Counted from the first letter of the stretch, positions 17,445 to 26,253 are shown. The stretch: 38,693 nucleotides of DNA from Alphaproteobacteria bacterium (GCA_020441605.1 JAGRLX010000180.1:1-38693); one strand, 5' to 3'. Numbers and translations: made by a program. The notes: generated by a model not told the origin, from the letters alone.

Positions 17445-18548
17445 ATGCGGCCCTTCAGAGTTTCAGCGCTCAATGCCCGGCGCTGGCAATTGTTCAAGGC
17501 GAACCGCCGCGGCTACTGGTCGTTTTGGATCTTTTCGATCCTCTTCCTGCTCTCGGTTTTTGCACCGTTTCTTGCCAACGACCGGCCGGTTTTGGTGTCA
17601 TACAAGGGTGAGTTCCTCTATCCAACCTTTGTTGACTACCCGGAGTCCAAGTTTGGCGGGTTTCTTGCCCGTACCGATTTCCGCGACCCGGTCAATCAGG
17701 AGGAGATCGCGGCCAATGGCTGGATCCTCTGGCCGCCCATCCGCTATTCCTACAACACGGTGAACAACGAGCTCCCGCAACCAGCGCCTTCGACACCTGT
17801 GTTCCGCCTCAGCCGCGAGGAGGCCTGCGCCAAATATCCGGCCCGCGCCGAGGATCCCAATTGCACCTTTGGCAACATGAATTGGCTAGGTACCGACGAC
17901 CAGGGGCGCGACGTGGTCGCCAGACTCATCTACGGATTCCGGATTTCGGTGGCCTTCGGTCTGATTCTGACGATCTTCTCCTCGATCGTCGGCATGGCCG
18001 CCGGAGCGGTACAGGGTTATTTCGGCGGCTGGACCGATCTCATATTCCAACGCTTCATCGAGATGTGGACGTCGATGCCGACGCTGTATCTTCTCATCAT
18101 TCTCGCCGCCTTCATCACACCCACCTTCTGGATCCTGTTGCTCATCCTCCTGCTATTTTCATGGACCGGCCTGGTCGGGTTGGTGCGGGCGGAATTCCTC
18201 AGGGCACGGAACTTCGAATATGTCAGGGCAGCTCGCGCCCTTGGTCTGTCAGACACCAAGATTATGTTCAAGCATCTCCTACCCAATGCGGTGGTTTCAA
18301 CCATCACGTTCATGCCGTTCATTCTATCCGGGTCGGTGACGACGCTCACGTCGCTTGACTTCCTCGGCTTCGGACTGCCGCCCGGTTCGCCTTCGCTCGG
18401 CGAGTTGATTGCCCAGGGCAAGAACAATCTGCAAGCCCCGTGGCTCGGCCTAACCGGCTTCTTCGTGGTTTCGGTCATGCTGTCGCTACTGGTATTCATA
18501 GGCGAGGCGGTGCGCGACGCACTTGACCCCCGGAAGACCTTCACATGA
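17445..18548 (+). CDS. yejE: Yej-type ABC transporter permease YejE
   Basis: This 367-residue permease is the partner of YejB. The N-terminal region includes RRGYWSFWIFSILFLLS and a large periplasmic segment (about 40-145) containing NEELP-like and PAPSTP motifs. MNWLGTDDQGRDVVAR (about 144-159) is characteristic of the DppC/YejE class. The EAA loop is VRAARALGLSDTKIMFKH. Its stop overlaps the next ATG (ATGA), giving coupled translation. Confidence 0.94.
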   Translation: MRPFRVSALNARRWQLFKANRRGYWSFWIFSILFLLSVFAPFLANDRPVLVSYKGEFLYPTFVDYPESKFGGFLARTDFRDPVNQEEIAANGWILWPPIRYSYNTVNNELPQPAPSTPVFRLSREEACAKYPARAEDPNCTFGNMNWLGTDDQGRDVVARLIYGFRISVAFGLILTIFSSIVGMAAGAVQGYFGGWTDLIFQRFIEMWTSMPTLYLLIILAAFITPTFWILLLILLLFSWTGLVGLVRAEFLRARNFEYVRAARALGLSDTKIMFKHLLPNAVVSTITFMPFILSGSVTTLTSLDFLGFGLPPGSPSLGELIAQGKNNLQAPWLGLTGFFVVSVMLSLLVFIGEAVRDALDPRKTFT

Positions 18549-19543
18549 GCGAACCGCTTCTCAGCGTTCAGGATCTTTCGGTCGCTTTCGCACAGGGCGG
18601 CCGAACATCGCTTGCGGTCGATAGGGTGTCGTTCTCAATCGATAGGGGCGAGACGCTGGCACTTGTCGGGGAGTCCGGTTCAGGCAAGTCAGTATCGGCA
18701 CTATCAATTCTCAAGTTGCTCCCCTACCCGGCAGCCTCGCATCCATCGGGATCTGTTGTTTTCAAGGGGCAGCAGCTGCTCGATTCCGACGAACGCGACC
18801 TGCGGCGTGTGCGCGGTAATGACATTACAATGATTTTCCAGGAACCGATGACCTCGCTCAACCCGGTGCGGACCATCGGCGACCAGATCGCCGAAGCCAT
18901 CGGCTTTCACCGGCCGGTATCGCGCCGGCAGGCGCTCAACGATGCGGCCGAGCTGCTGAGCCTGGTCGGCATTCCCGAGGCGCGGCGGCGGCTGTCGAGC
19001 TATCCCCATCACCTCTCAGGCGGCATGCGGCAAAGGGTGATGATTGCCATGGCGATCAGCTGCGAGCCGCGGGTCATCATCGCCGACGAGCCGACGACAG
19101 CCCTCGACGTGACGGTCCAGGCGCAAATCCTGGAACTGCTCAAATCCCTGCAGAAGCAGACCGGCATGGCGATGATCTTCATCACCCACAACCTGGGCGT
19201 GGTCGCGGAAGTGGCCGACAGGGTGATGGTGATGTATGCTGGACGCCTTGTGGAGGAAGCACCGGTCGGCGCGCTCTTTGCCCGGCCGCTCATGCCCTAT
19301 ACCTCTGCCCTGCTGAAATCGGTGCCGCGCATGGATACCGCGGGGCGGCGAGACGTGGCCCTGGAGGCCATCCCCGGCACGGTGCCCGACCCGTCTCATC
19401 AGCCGCCGGGTTGTGCCTTCCATACCCGGTGCAGGTTCCATCAGCCGGGTCTGTGCGATGGGTCCATTCCGCCCGTGAGCGAGGCGGCCGAAGGCCATAG
19501 ACTGCGTTGCTTGCGCTGGCGCGAGATTGGCGGGCGGACATGA
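18545..19543 (+). CDS. Peptide ABC transporter ATP-binding protein (YejF N-half equivalent, DppD-like)
   Basis: This 332-residue ATPase drives the YejB/YejE importer. Walker A GESGSGKS is at 42-49, the signature LSGGMRQRV near 158-166, and Walker B IIADEP with TTALD follows. The C-terminal oligopeptide-transporter extension has cysteines in [10 protein letters not shown] and LCDG, where related DppD proteins hold an iron-sulfur cluster. In E. coli both ATPase halves are fused in YejF (529 residues); here they are two genes joined by ATGA overlap. Confidence 0.92.
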   Translation: MSEPLLSVQDLSVAFAQGGRTSLAVDRVSFSIDRGETLALVGESGSGKSVSALSILKLLPYPAASHPSGSVVFKGQQLLDSDERDLRRVRGNDITMIFQEPMTSLNPVRTIGDQIAEAIGFHRPVSRRQALNDAAELLSLVGIPEARRRLSSYPHHLSGGMRQRVMIAMAISCEPRVIIADEPTTALDVTVQAQILELLKSLQKQTGMAMIFITHNLGVVAEVADRVMVMYAGRLVEEAPVGALFARPLMPYTSALLKSVPRMDTAGRRDVALEAIPGTVPDPSHQPPGCAFHTRCRFHQPGLCDGSIPPVSEAAEGHRLRCLRWREIGGRT

Positions 19544-20571
19544 CCGGGACCTCGCCCTTGCTCACGGTCGCCGACCTTAAGAAGCATTTCGCCGTGGGCT
19601 CGCAATTCTTCGGCGGCAAGAAATCGGTCAAGGCTGTCGATGGTATCAGCTTCACGCTGGACCGCGGCGAGGTTCTTGGCCTTGTGGGGGAATCGGGTTC
19701 GGGAAAGTCGACCGTGGGACGCACGGTCTTGCGGCTTCTGCGTCCCGATGCCGGCCGGATCGTGTTCGACGGCGAGGACATCACCGATCTCAGTCGCTCA
19801 GCACTTCGGGGCATAAGGCGCAAGATGCAGATGGTGTTCCAGGATCCGTTCAGTTCGCTCAATCCGAGAATGACGGTCGAGGACATTCTTTCGGCACCGC
19901 TCAATATTCATGGGCTGGAGCGGGGCGATACGGCACGGCGCAAACGCGTCAGCGAGCTGCTCGAACTGGTCGGCCTGTCGGCCAGCCATGCCGAGCGCTT
20001 CCCGCACGAATTCTCGGGCGGCCAGCGCCAGAGGATCGGCATCGCGCGGGCGCTGGCGGTCAACCCGGAATTCCTCGTCGCCGACGAGCCAGTCTCGGCT
20101 CTCGATGTGTCGATCCAGGCCCAGGTGGTAAAGCTGCTCCTCGAGATCCGCCAGCGGCTCGGGCTGTCGATCCTGTTCATCGCCCATGATCTTGCCGTGG
20201 TCGGCTATATCTGCGACCGGATCGCGGTCATGTATCTTGGCCGCATCGTCGAGATCGCGCCGACCACGCGCCTGTTCCAGGCCCCGCGGCATCCCTATAG
20301 CGAGGCGCTTTTCTCGGCTGCGCCGGTTGCCGATCCTTCGGTGAAGCGCCAGCGTATCGTTCTGGCCGGCGACATACCGAGCCCGCTCGATCCGCCGTCG
20401 GGCTGTGCCTTCCGGACCCGCTGCCGCTATGCCCTGCCGGCCTGCGCTGCCAGCGTGCCGCCGTTGCGGGAGGTGGCGCCGGGCCATGCGATGGCCTGCA
20501 TTCGCGATGATCTGGCGCTGCAGAACTGGGATGGCAAGCCCGGCGAACCAATGTCACAGGGAGAGCCATGA
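19540..20571 (+). CDS. Peptide ABC transporter ATP-binding protein (YejF C-half equivalent, DppF-like)
   Basis: This 343-residue second ATPase has Walker [10 protein letters not shown], signature FSGGQRQRIGIARAL, Walker B FLVADEPVSALD, and a C-terminal Cys-containing extension (GCAFRTRCRY, ALPAC). I chose the ATG at 19540, overlapping the upstream TGA as ATGA. The frame stays open to a TTG at 19507, but that lies inside the upstream gene and has no support. The stop overlaps the start of the RidA-family gene, again as ATGA. Confidence 0.92.
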   Translation: MTGTSPLLTVADLKKHFAVGSQFFGGKKSVKAVDGISFTLDRGEVLGLVGESGSGKSTVGRTVLRLLRPDAGRIVFDGEDITDLSRSALRGIRRKMQMVFQDPFSSLNPRMTVEDILSAPLNIHGLERGDTARRKRVSELLELVGLSASHAERFPHEFSGGQRQRIGIARALAVNPEFLVADEPVSALDVSIQAQVVKLLLEIRQRLGLSILFIAHDLAVVGYICDRIAVMYLGRIVEIAPTTRLFQAPRHPYSEALFSAAPVADPSVKRQRIVLAGDIPSPLDPPSGCAFRTRCRYALPACAASVPPLREVAPGHAMACIRDDLALQNWDGKPGEPMSQGEP

Positions 20572-20975
20572 TGAAAAGACAACTGATCTCGTCCGGGTCG
20601 AAGCTCGAAGAACTGGCGAGCTATAGCCGGGCGCTGCGCTACGGGAACCAGGTCTATCTTTCCGGCACCACCGGTTACGACTATGCCACCATGACCATCA
20701 GCCCCGACGCGGCCGAGCAATGCCGGCAGATCTTCCGCAACGCCGAGAAGGCACTCGCGGCGGCGGGCGCAACGCTCAGGGAGGTCGTCCGCATCCGGAT
20801 CTATTGCCCGACGGCCGAAGACTTCGAAAAGATCACGCCGGTCCTGGGCGAGAAATTCCGCGGCATCATGCCGGCCTCCACCGGTGTCGTTGCGGCGCTG
20901 GTTCGGCCGGAAATCCGCGTCGAGATCGAGATGGAGGCAATCATCGGATCGGCCGGCGACGGGACCGTGGCGTGA
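20568..20975 (+). CDS. RidA/YjgF-family protein lacking the catalytic arginine
   Basis: This 135-residue protein of the YjgF/YER057c/UK114 fold is normally a trimer. Classical RidA deaminates reactive imines using an Arg in a PARS/T motif. Here the equivalent segment is MPASTGVV (101-108), with Ser104 where that Arg is expected, although VEIEMEAI (118-125) keeps the C-terminal signature. It therefore belongs to a divergent Rid subgroup and may not deaminate imines. It is translationally coupled at both ends (ATGA with the ATPase, GTGA with the next gene), so it is a stoichiometric member of the yej operon. Confidence 0.88.
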   Translation: MMKRQLISSGSKLEELASYSRALRYGNQVYLSGTTGYDYATMTISPDAAEQCRQIFRNAEKALAAAGATLREVVRIRIYCPTAEDFEKITPVLGEKFRGIMPASTGVVAALVRPEIRVEIEMEAIIGSAGDGTVA

Positions 20976-21298
20976 CCGGAGATGTGACTGCAAGACTCAT
21001 GGCGGCGGCCTTGCCGGGGGATCTTTCTCCGCCCCTGCAGGCGCTCTGGTGGCTCTACCGGGGTGGATTCAAGATGGGGCCGGAGTGGCAGGAAGCCCAT
21101 GCCATCTGCCAATCGGGTGAGGGCCAGCGCAACCATGATCTCGTTCATGCCCTGGCGCACTGGATCGAAGGCGACATGGGCAACGCGGCCTATTGGTACC
21201 GCCGCGTGGGTGAGAGGCGCGCCGAAACGATTGCGATTGAGTGGCGCCGGATCGCCCTGGAAATTGGCGGGTCGTCCGGCGATCATTCCGTCAGATGA
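20972..21298 (+). CDS. Small conserved-type protein of unknown function
   Basis: This 108-residue soluble protein starts at a GTG that overlaps the RidA-family stop (GTGA). The frame is open further upstream to 20720, but only inside the RidA gene. Visible features are LQALWWLYRGGF (22-33), EWQEAHAICQ (38-47), and a Trp/His-rich segment ending in GDMGNAAYWYRRVG (67-80). I recall similar GDLGNAxYWYRRAG proteins annotated as hypothetical in many bacteria, but no function. Tight coupling to the yej-RidA operon argues for a linked role. Confidence 0.72.
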   Translation: MTGDVTARLMAAALPGDLSPPLQALWWLYRGGFKMGPEWQEAHAICQSGEGQRNHDLVHALAHWIEGDMGNAAYWYRRVGERRAETIAIEWRRIALEIGGSSGDHSVR

Positions 21299-21494
21299 GG
21301 CAATAGCTCTTCCCTCTGGCTGGTGTCGCGCGGGGCGCGCCGCCGCTGCCCTGGTTTCCGTATTCGTCAAGTTTCGGGCAGGTTCCGCGTCCTAGCAGTG
21401 GAAACGAAGCCCGATTCGTCGCGGCTTATGTCAGTTGTCAGCGCGTTGCCCGCCACTCTCTCCTCACTCTGTCCCCCCGCTCGGAGAATGCGAC

Positions 21495-24029
21495 ATGTCG
21501 ATCGTTGGCAACCTCACAAACCGGCAGATCGCCGCCCTGTCCACCACGGCCATCCGTCAGCTTTCGACCACCGACATCACAGAACTGACCTCGACCCAGG
21601 TGTCGGCGCTCTCTGCCACCCAGATCAACGCGATGGAGACCGAAGATCTTCAGACGTTGAACGCAACCCAGGTTCAGGGCATCTCGACGACGGCAATCAA
21701 GGGCCTGGTGGCCGATACGCTGATCGCCATGACGGATACGCAGACTGCGTCTTTTGCCACCAACCAGATTGCTGCCATGCAGGCCTATGCCCTGGAAGCG
21801 CTGGACGCCACCGACCTGCAGGGTTGGGACGCGACGCAGCTGGGGGCGATCACCTCCCGGCAACTGGCGGGATTGACGACCACGGCCTTGGCCGACTTCT
21901 CCGACACCCAGCTCGGCAGCCTGACGGCGACCCAGGTGAAGGGGCTGACCACCTCGCAGCTCAACAGCCTTGCCTCGACCCAGCTCAACGCTCTCAACGT
22001 GGCCGATCTCTCGACCACCCAGATCAAGGGCATGACGGCGACGGCCCTCGAAGCGCTGTCCACCACCCAGGCGCAATCGCTGACCACGGCGCAGATCGCG
22101 GTACTCACCACCGCCGGGCTCGACGCCCTCAGTTCCGACGAAGTCCAGGGCTGGGATGCGACGCAACTGGGAGCGCTGACTTCCCGGCAGCTGGCGGGGC
22201 TTTCGACCACGGCCTTGGCCGACTTCTCCGACACCCAGCTCGGCAGCCTGACGGCGACCCAGCTCAAGGGCCTCACGACGAGCCAGCTCAACAGCCTCGA
22301 AACCACCCAGCTCAATGCGCTGAATGCTGCCGATCTGTCGACCACCCAGATCAAGGGCATGACGGCGACGGCCCTCGAAGCGCTGTCCACCACCCAGGCG
22401 CAGTCGCTGACCACGGCGCAGATCGCGGTGCTGACCACCGCCGGGCTCGACGCCCTCAGTTCGGACGAGGTGCAGGGCTGGGATGCGACGCAGCTGGGGG
22501 CGATCACCTCCCGGCAGCTGGCGGGGCTTTCGACCACGGCCTTGGCCGACTTCTCCGACACCCAGCTCGGCAGCCTGACGGCGACCCAGCTCAAGGGCCT
22601 CACGACGAGCCAGCTCAACAGCCTTGCCTCGACCCAGCTCCAAGCCTTGAACATCGCCGATCTCTCCACCGTCCAGATCGCCGGGCTCAACGCAACCGGC
22701 ATCGGCAATCTCTCGACCACCCAGGCGCAGGGCTTCACCACGGCCCAGGTCGCGGTGCTCTCCGCCACCGCCCTTGGCGCCCTGGTGTCCGACGATCTCC
22801 AGGCCTGGGGCACGGCCCAGCTGGCGGCGATCACCACGCGCCAGCTGGCGGGGCTTTCGACTACGGCGCTGGCCAACTTCTCCGACACCCAGCTGGGCAG
22901 CCTGACCACGGCCCAGGCGCAGGGCCTGACCACTTCGCAGCTCAATGATCTGGGCAGCACCCAGCTCAACGCCCTCAACGTGGCCGATCTCTCGACCACC
23001 CAGATCAAGGGCATGACGGCGACGGCCCTCGAAGCGCTGTCCACCACCCAGGCGCAATCGCTGACCACGGCGCAGATCGCGGTGCTCACCACCGCCGGGC
23101 TCGACGCCCTCAGTTCCGACGAGGTCCAGGGTTGGGACGCGACGCAGCTGGGGGCGATCACCTCCCGGCAACTGGCGGGATTGACCGAAACCGCACTCGA
23201 AGAGTTTTCGACAACGCAGATCGGCGATCTGACCTCGACGCAGGTTCGCGGGCTTTCAACGAGCCAGCTCAATGCAATCGACTCGGCCTATTTGCAGGCC
23301 TTCGAGGTGGAGGACCTATCGACCCAGCAGGTGGCGGGCCTCGATGCGACGGCGATCGGCAACCTGTCGAGCACCCAGGCCCAGTCCCTGAGCACCGGCC
23401 AAATCTCCGCACTGTCGGCCACGTCGGTTGGCGCACTCGCCTCCGACGATATTCAGCAATGGGACGCCGGACAGCTCGGCGCGGTGACAGCCACGCAGCT
23501 CGGCGGCCTCTCGACGACCGATATCGCCGATTTCACCGATACCCAGCTGGGGAGCCTTACCGCCACGCAGCTGCGTGGCCTCACGGCAACCCAGCTCAAC
23601 GACCTCGGCACCACGCAGCTCAATGCGCTGAATGCTGCCGATCTGTCGACGGCGCAGGTTTCGGGGCTGACCGCCACGGGAATCGCCGGATTGACCGATA
23701 CCCAGGTCGCCTCGCTCTCAGCTTCACAGTTCGGGGTGATCGCCGCTTCGGCGCTCGACGCTCTGTCCACCGACGCCCTGGCGGCGCTCACCACGGACCA
23801 GGCCGCCGCGCTGACCGCAGCCCAGATCGGCGGCCTCAGCACGACCAATTTTGCGGCTCTGAGCAGCACCACGGGCATTCCATCTCTCAGTGCGGCCGGA
23901 ATCGCCGGAATATCGACAAGCCAGATCGCGGCGCTGTCGAGCACCCAGGCCAATGCATTCACCACCACCCAAATCGGGACGATGAGCGGCGCGCAGATCG
24001 AGGCCCTGATCGCCGCTGCCAACGCATAG
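21495..24029 (+). CDS. Giant octapeptide-repeat Ser/Thr-rich protein, proposed glycosyltransferase substrate
   Basis: This 844-residue protein is made almost wholly of 8-residue units with consensus S/T-x-T-Q-(I/L/V)-x-x-L (about 100 units). Thirteen octads plus a 5-residue spacer (NVADL, NAADL, NIADL or EVEDL) form a 109-residue super-repeat. Six complete copies are followed by diverged units. By my count 32 of 109 residues in the second block are Ser or Thr. There is no cysteine and no classical signal peptide; each block has one Trp near its middle (QGW, QAW, QQW). I chose the ATG at 21495 with GGAGAA upstream; the frame opens at 21435. The upstream 196-base gap shows no recognisable element. 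A GT41 glycosyltransferase follows after 19 bases. I do not recognise a characterised homologue. A surface or secreted structural role is inference. Confidence 0.85.
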   Translation: MSIVGNLTNRQIAALSTTAIRQLSTTDITELTSTQVSALSATQINAMETEDLQTLNATQVQGISTTAIKGLVADTLIAMTDTQTASFATNQIAAMQAYALEALDATDLQGWDATQLGAITSRQLAGLTTTALADFSDTQLGSLTATQVKGLTTSQLNSLASTQLNALNVADLSTTQIKGMTATALEALSTTQAQSLTTAQIAVLTTAGLDALSSDEVQGWDATQLGALTSRQLAGLSTTALADFSDTQLGSLTATQLKGLTTSQLNSLETTQLNALNAADLSTTQIKGMTATALEALSTTQAQSLTTAQIAVLTTAGLDALSSDEVQGWDATQLGAITSRQLAGLSTTALADFSDTQLGSLTATQLKGLTTSQLNSLASTQLQALNIADLSTVQIAGLNATGIGNLSTTQAQGFTTAQVAVLSATALGALVSDDLQAWGTAQLAAITTRQLAGLSTTALANFSDTQLGSLTTAQAQGLTTSQLNDLGSTQLNALNVADLSTTQIKGMTATALEALSTTQAQSLTTAQIAVLTTAGLDALSSDEVQGWDATQLGAITSRQLAGLTETALEEFSTTQIGDLTSTQVRGLSTSQLNAIDSAYLQAFEVEDLSTQQVAGLDATAIGNLSSTQAQSLSTGQISALSATSVGALASDDIQQWDAGQLGAVTATQLGGLSTTDIADFTDTQLGSLTATQLRGLTATQLNDLGTTQLNALNAADLSTAQVSGLTATGIAGLTDTQVASLSASQFGVIAASALDALSTDALAALTTDQAAALTAAQIGGLSTTNFAALSSTTGIPSLSAAGIAGISTSQIAALSSTQANAFTTTQIGTMSGAQIEALIAAANA
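21684..23645 (+). repeat. Six tandem 327-bp in-frame super-repeats
   Basis: Unit starts are at 21684, 22011, 22338, 22665, 22992 and 23319, each exactly 327 bases after the last; a diverged seventh begins at 23646. The second, third and fifth units are nearly identical at the DNA level. The fourth and sixth resemble each other more in their first half (GNL, GAL, SDD-x-Q-x-W). Because 327 is divisible by 3, copy-number change by recombination would keep the reading frame. Confidence 0.92.
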
Positions 24030-24048
24030 CCGCGGCAGGAGACCGACC

Positions 24049-26097
24049 ATGCACAGAACCATTGCCGATCTCTTTCGCGATGCTGAGCGGCTTGAAACCG
24101 GAGGCCAGGCGACCGCCGCCCTCGACCTCTACAAGGCATGGATCGCCTTCCACCCGGATGATCCGCATCTCCATGCGGCGATGTTCAACCATGCCGTGGT
24201 GCTGGCGCGGAACGGCGACAAGCTTGCCGCCATCACCGTGCTGCGCGACTGCATCCGGCTGAAGCCCGATTTCCAGCCTCCTTACATCAACCTGGGTCGG
24301 CTGCTCGAAGACATGGGGCAAGCGGGTGCTGCAGTGGGCCAGTGGCTCGGACTGGTGAACCAGCTGGCGCCGCTCAATGGCGAGGGCATGCGCCACAAGC
24401 TCATGGCGTTGCAGCAGATCGGTCGGGTGCTCGAGAATAACCACGTGGATGGGCCCGCCGAAGATGCGCTGCGCCAGTCGCTCGAACTGGACCCCGATCA
24501 GCCGGAAGTAGCGCAGCACTGGATCGCGCTCCGCCAGAAGCAGTGCAAGTGGCCCGTGGTGCAAGGCTGGGAGGGCGTTTCAAAGCACCGGATCCTCGCC
24601 AATATCTCGCCGCTTTCGACGGCGGTGATGTTCGACGATCCCGTGCTTCAGCTTGGCCGGGCCTGGCGCTATGCCCGGCAGTCGATCGCCATGCCTACGA
24701 TGCCGCCGTCGGACTTCACATCGCGGCGGGGGGCGCGGCCAGACAAGCTGCGGATCGGCTACGTCTCATCAGATCTTCGTGAACATGCCGTGGGCTTCGG
24801 ACTTTCCGAGGTGATGGAGCTTCATGACAGATCGCGCCATCGGGTCCACGCCTATTATTGCGGCATTGCGCGCGAGGACAAGACCAAGGCACGGATCCGG
24901 GCGAGTGTCGACAGCTGGGTCGACATCAACGGCCTGAGTGACGATGACGCTGCACGACGCATCTCCGATGACGGCATCGACATCCTGATCGATGTGAATG
25001 GCTATACGCGCGACGCGCGGACCGCGGTCTTTGCCCGGCGTCCGGCGCCCATCCAGGTAAACTGGTATGGTTTTCCGGGAACGATGGGCACGCCGTACCA
25101 CCATTATGTGATCGGCGATGCGCAGGTGATCCCTCCGGAGCACGAGAAATATTTCACTGAAAAGGTGCTGCGCCTGCCCTGTTACCAGCCCAACGACCGC
25201 CGGCGGACCGTGGCGCAAGAGACACCAGTGCGGCGCGATGAAAACCTGCCTGACCACGGCTTCGTCTTCTGCTGCCTCAATGGCAGCCAGAAGATCACCG
25301 CTACGATCTTCGCGGCCTGGATGCGCATTCTGGCCGGCGTTCCCGACAGCGTGCTGTGGCTGCTGGACTCCGCTGCGGACACCATGGCGAGGCTGCGGCA
25401 GATGGCGGAGGAGCAGGGGATTGCCGCACACCGCCTATGCTTTGCGCCGAAGCGGCCCAACCCGCAGCACCTGGCGCGGTATCGTTTGGCCGATCTGTTT
25501 CTTGATACCTTTCCATATGGCGCACATACGACCGCTTCCGACGCCATGTGGATGGGCGTGCCGGTGGTGACCATGCCGGGAACGAGCTTTGCCGCAAGGG
25601 TTTGCGCCGGGCTGGTCCAGGCGGCCGGCCTTCCAGACCTGATCTGCGCCGATGTCGATGGCTATGTCGCGCGGGCCGTCGCCATCGGCCGCGATCCGGA
25701 CGCATTGTCGGCGCTGCGCCAGAGGCTCGAATTGCAGCGGGACAGCTCTGTCCTGTTCGACACGCCGCGGCTCGTGCGCCATCTGGAATCGCTCTACGAC
25801 GAGATGTGGAACGATTTCGCCGAGGACCGCCAACCCGTGCCCGACTTGCGCAATCTGGATGTCTACGAAGAGATCGCCATCGCGATCAACTGCACTGACC
25901 AGGCCTTCAGCGAGGAACGTTATCGCGATCGGCTGCAGCACTGGAATGGCCATTACCCGGTGGCGCCCGACAATCGGCTCTGGAGATGGAATGACGTGGC
26001 GCCAATGGCATCGCCGGCGCGGCGGAAACCGGTTCGCCCCACCTCGAAGCTGACGGACGGAGAGACCCAGCCCCGCTGGTTGCAGAAGTCCGCCTGA
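24049..26097 (+). CDS. TPR-containing GT41 glycosyltransferase (OGT/SPINDLY type)
   Basis: This 682-residue cytoplasmic protein glycosyltransferase has TPR-like repeats at about 10-165 and a GT41 catalytic region at about 230-600. Motifs aligning with human OGT are RIGYVSSDLREHAVG (235-249, with His246), VNWYGFPGTMGTP (337-349), NGSQKI (411-416, with Lys415 matching the UDP-contacting lysine) and DLFLDTFPYGAHTT (482-495), followed by GVPVVTMPG (503-511). Family members transfer GlcNAc, glucose or fucose to Ser/Thr or Asn; the donor cannot be told here. It sits 19 bases after the Ser/Thr-rich repeat protein with a clear RBS (GGAG at about 24038), which suggests that protein as acceptor. Confidence 0.9.
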   Translation: MHRTIADLFRDAERLETGGQATAALDLYKAWIAFHPDDPHLHAAMFNHAVVLARNGDKLAAITVLRDCIRLKPDFQPPYINLGRLLEDMGQAGAAVGQWLGLVNQLAPLNGEGMRHKLMALQQIGRVLENNHVDGPAEDALRQSLELDPDQPEVAQHWIALRQKQCKWPVVQGWEGVSKHRILANISPLSTAVMFDDPVLQLGRAWRYARQSIAMPTMPPSDFTSRRGARPDKLRIGYVSSDLREHAVGFGLSEVMELHDRSRHRVHAYYCGIAREDKTKARIRASVDSWVDINGLSDDDAARRISDDGIDILIDVNGYTRDARTAVFARRPAPIQVNWYGFPGTMGTPYHHYVIGDAQVIPPEHEKYFTEKVLRLPCYQPNDRRRTVAQETPVRRDENLPDHGFVFCCLNGSQKITATIFAAWMRILAGVPDSVLWLLDSAADTMARLRQMAEEQGIAAHRLCFAPKRPNPQHLARYRLADLFLDTFPYGAHTTASDAMWMGVPVVTMPGTSFAARVCAGLVQAAGLPDLICADVDGYVARAVAIGRDPDALSALRQRLELQRDSSVLFDTPRLVRHLESLYDEMWNDFAEDRQPVPDLRNLDVYEEIAIAINCTDQAFSEERYRDRLQHWNGHYPVAPDNRLWRWNDVAPMASPARRKPVRPTSKLTDGETQPRWLQKSA

Positions 26098-26253
26098 TCC
26101 GGACGAGAGTCGACTGGCGCGGCTGATCCCGAAGGCGCCAAGGCAATCATGACACGCGCCCAGTCTCCAGCCTGGAACTGACTGGCCCAGGGCCATTGGT
26201 TGGGGCAGGTGGCCAGTTGCGATCGGCGGAGTGGCCTTTGCTCCAGAAGGCCG

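Noticed and set aside
21438..23272. Long antisense open frames (577 and 495 codons) opposite the repeat gene
   Set aside because: They are products of the biased, periodic codons of the repeat gene. Their predicted proteins are Arg/Gly- or Val/Ser-rich repeats of no family, with no RBS, and stop codons are simply excluded by the repeat period.
21684..23645. CRISPR or minisatellite interpretation of the repeats
   Set aside because: The period is 327 bases, fully coding and in frame, with no short identical repeats separated by unique spacers and no cas genes nearby.
21495..24029. RTX toxin or pentapeptide-repeat (DNA gyrase-protecting) protein
   Set aside because: There are no GGxGxDxUx nonapeptides and no A-D/N-L-x-x pentads. 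The period is clearly 8 residues, and no type I secretion genes are in the window.
21323..24262. Plus-strand alternative-frame open frames across the repeat gene (541 and 376 codons)
   Set aside because: They are Asp/His/Arg-rich shadow translations. The frame starting at 21495 has the RBS, the clean octad periodicity and a fitting stop before the glycosyltransferase gene.
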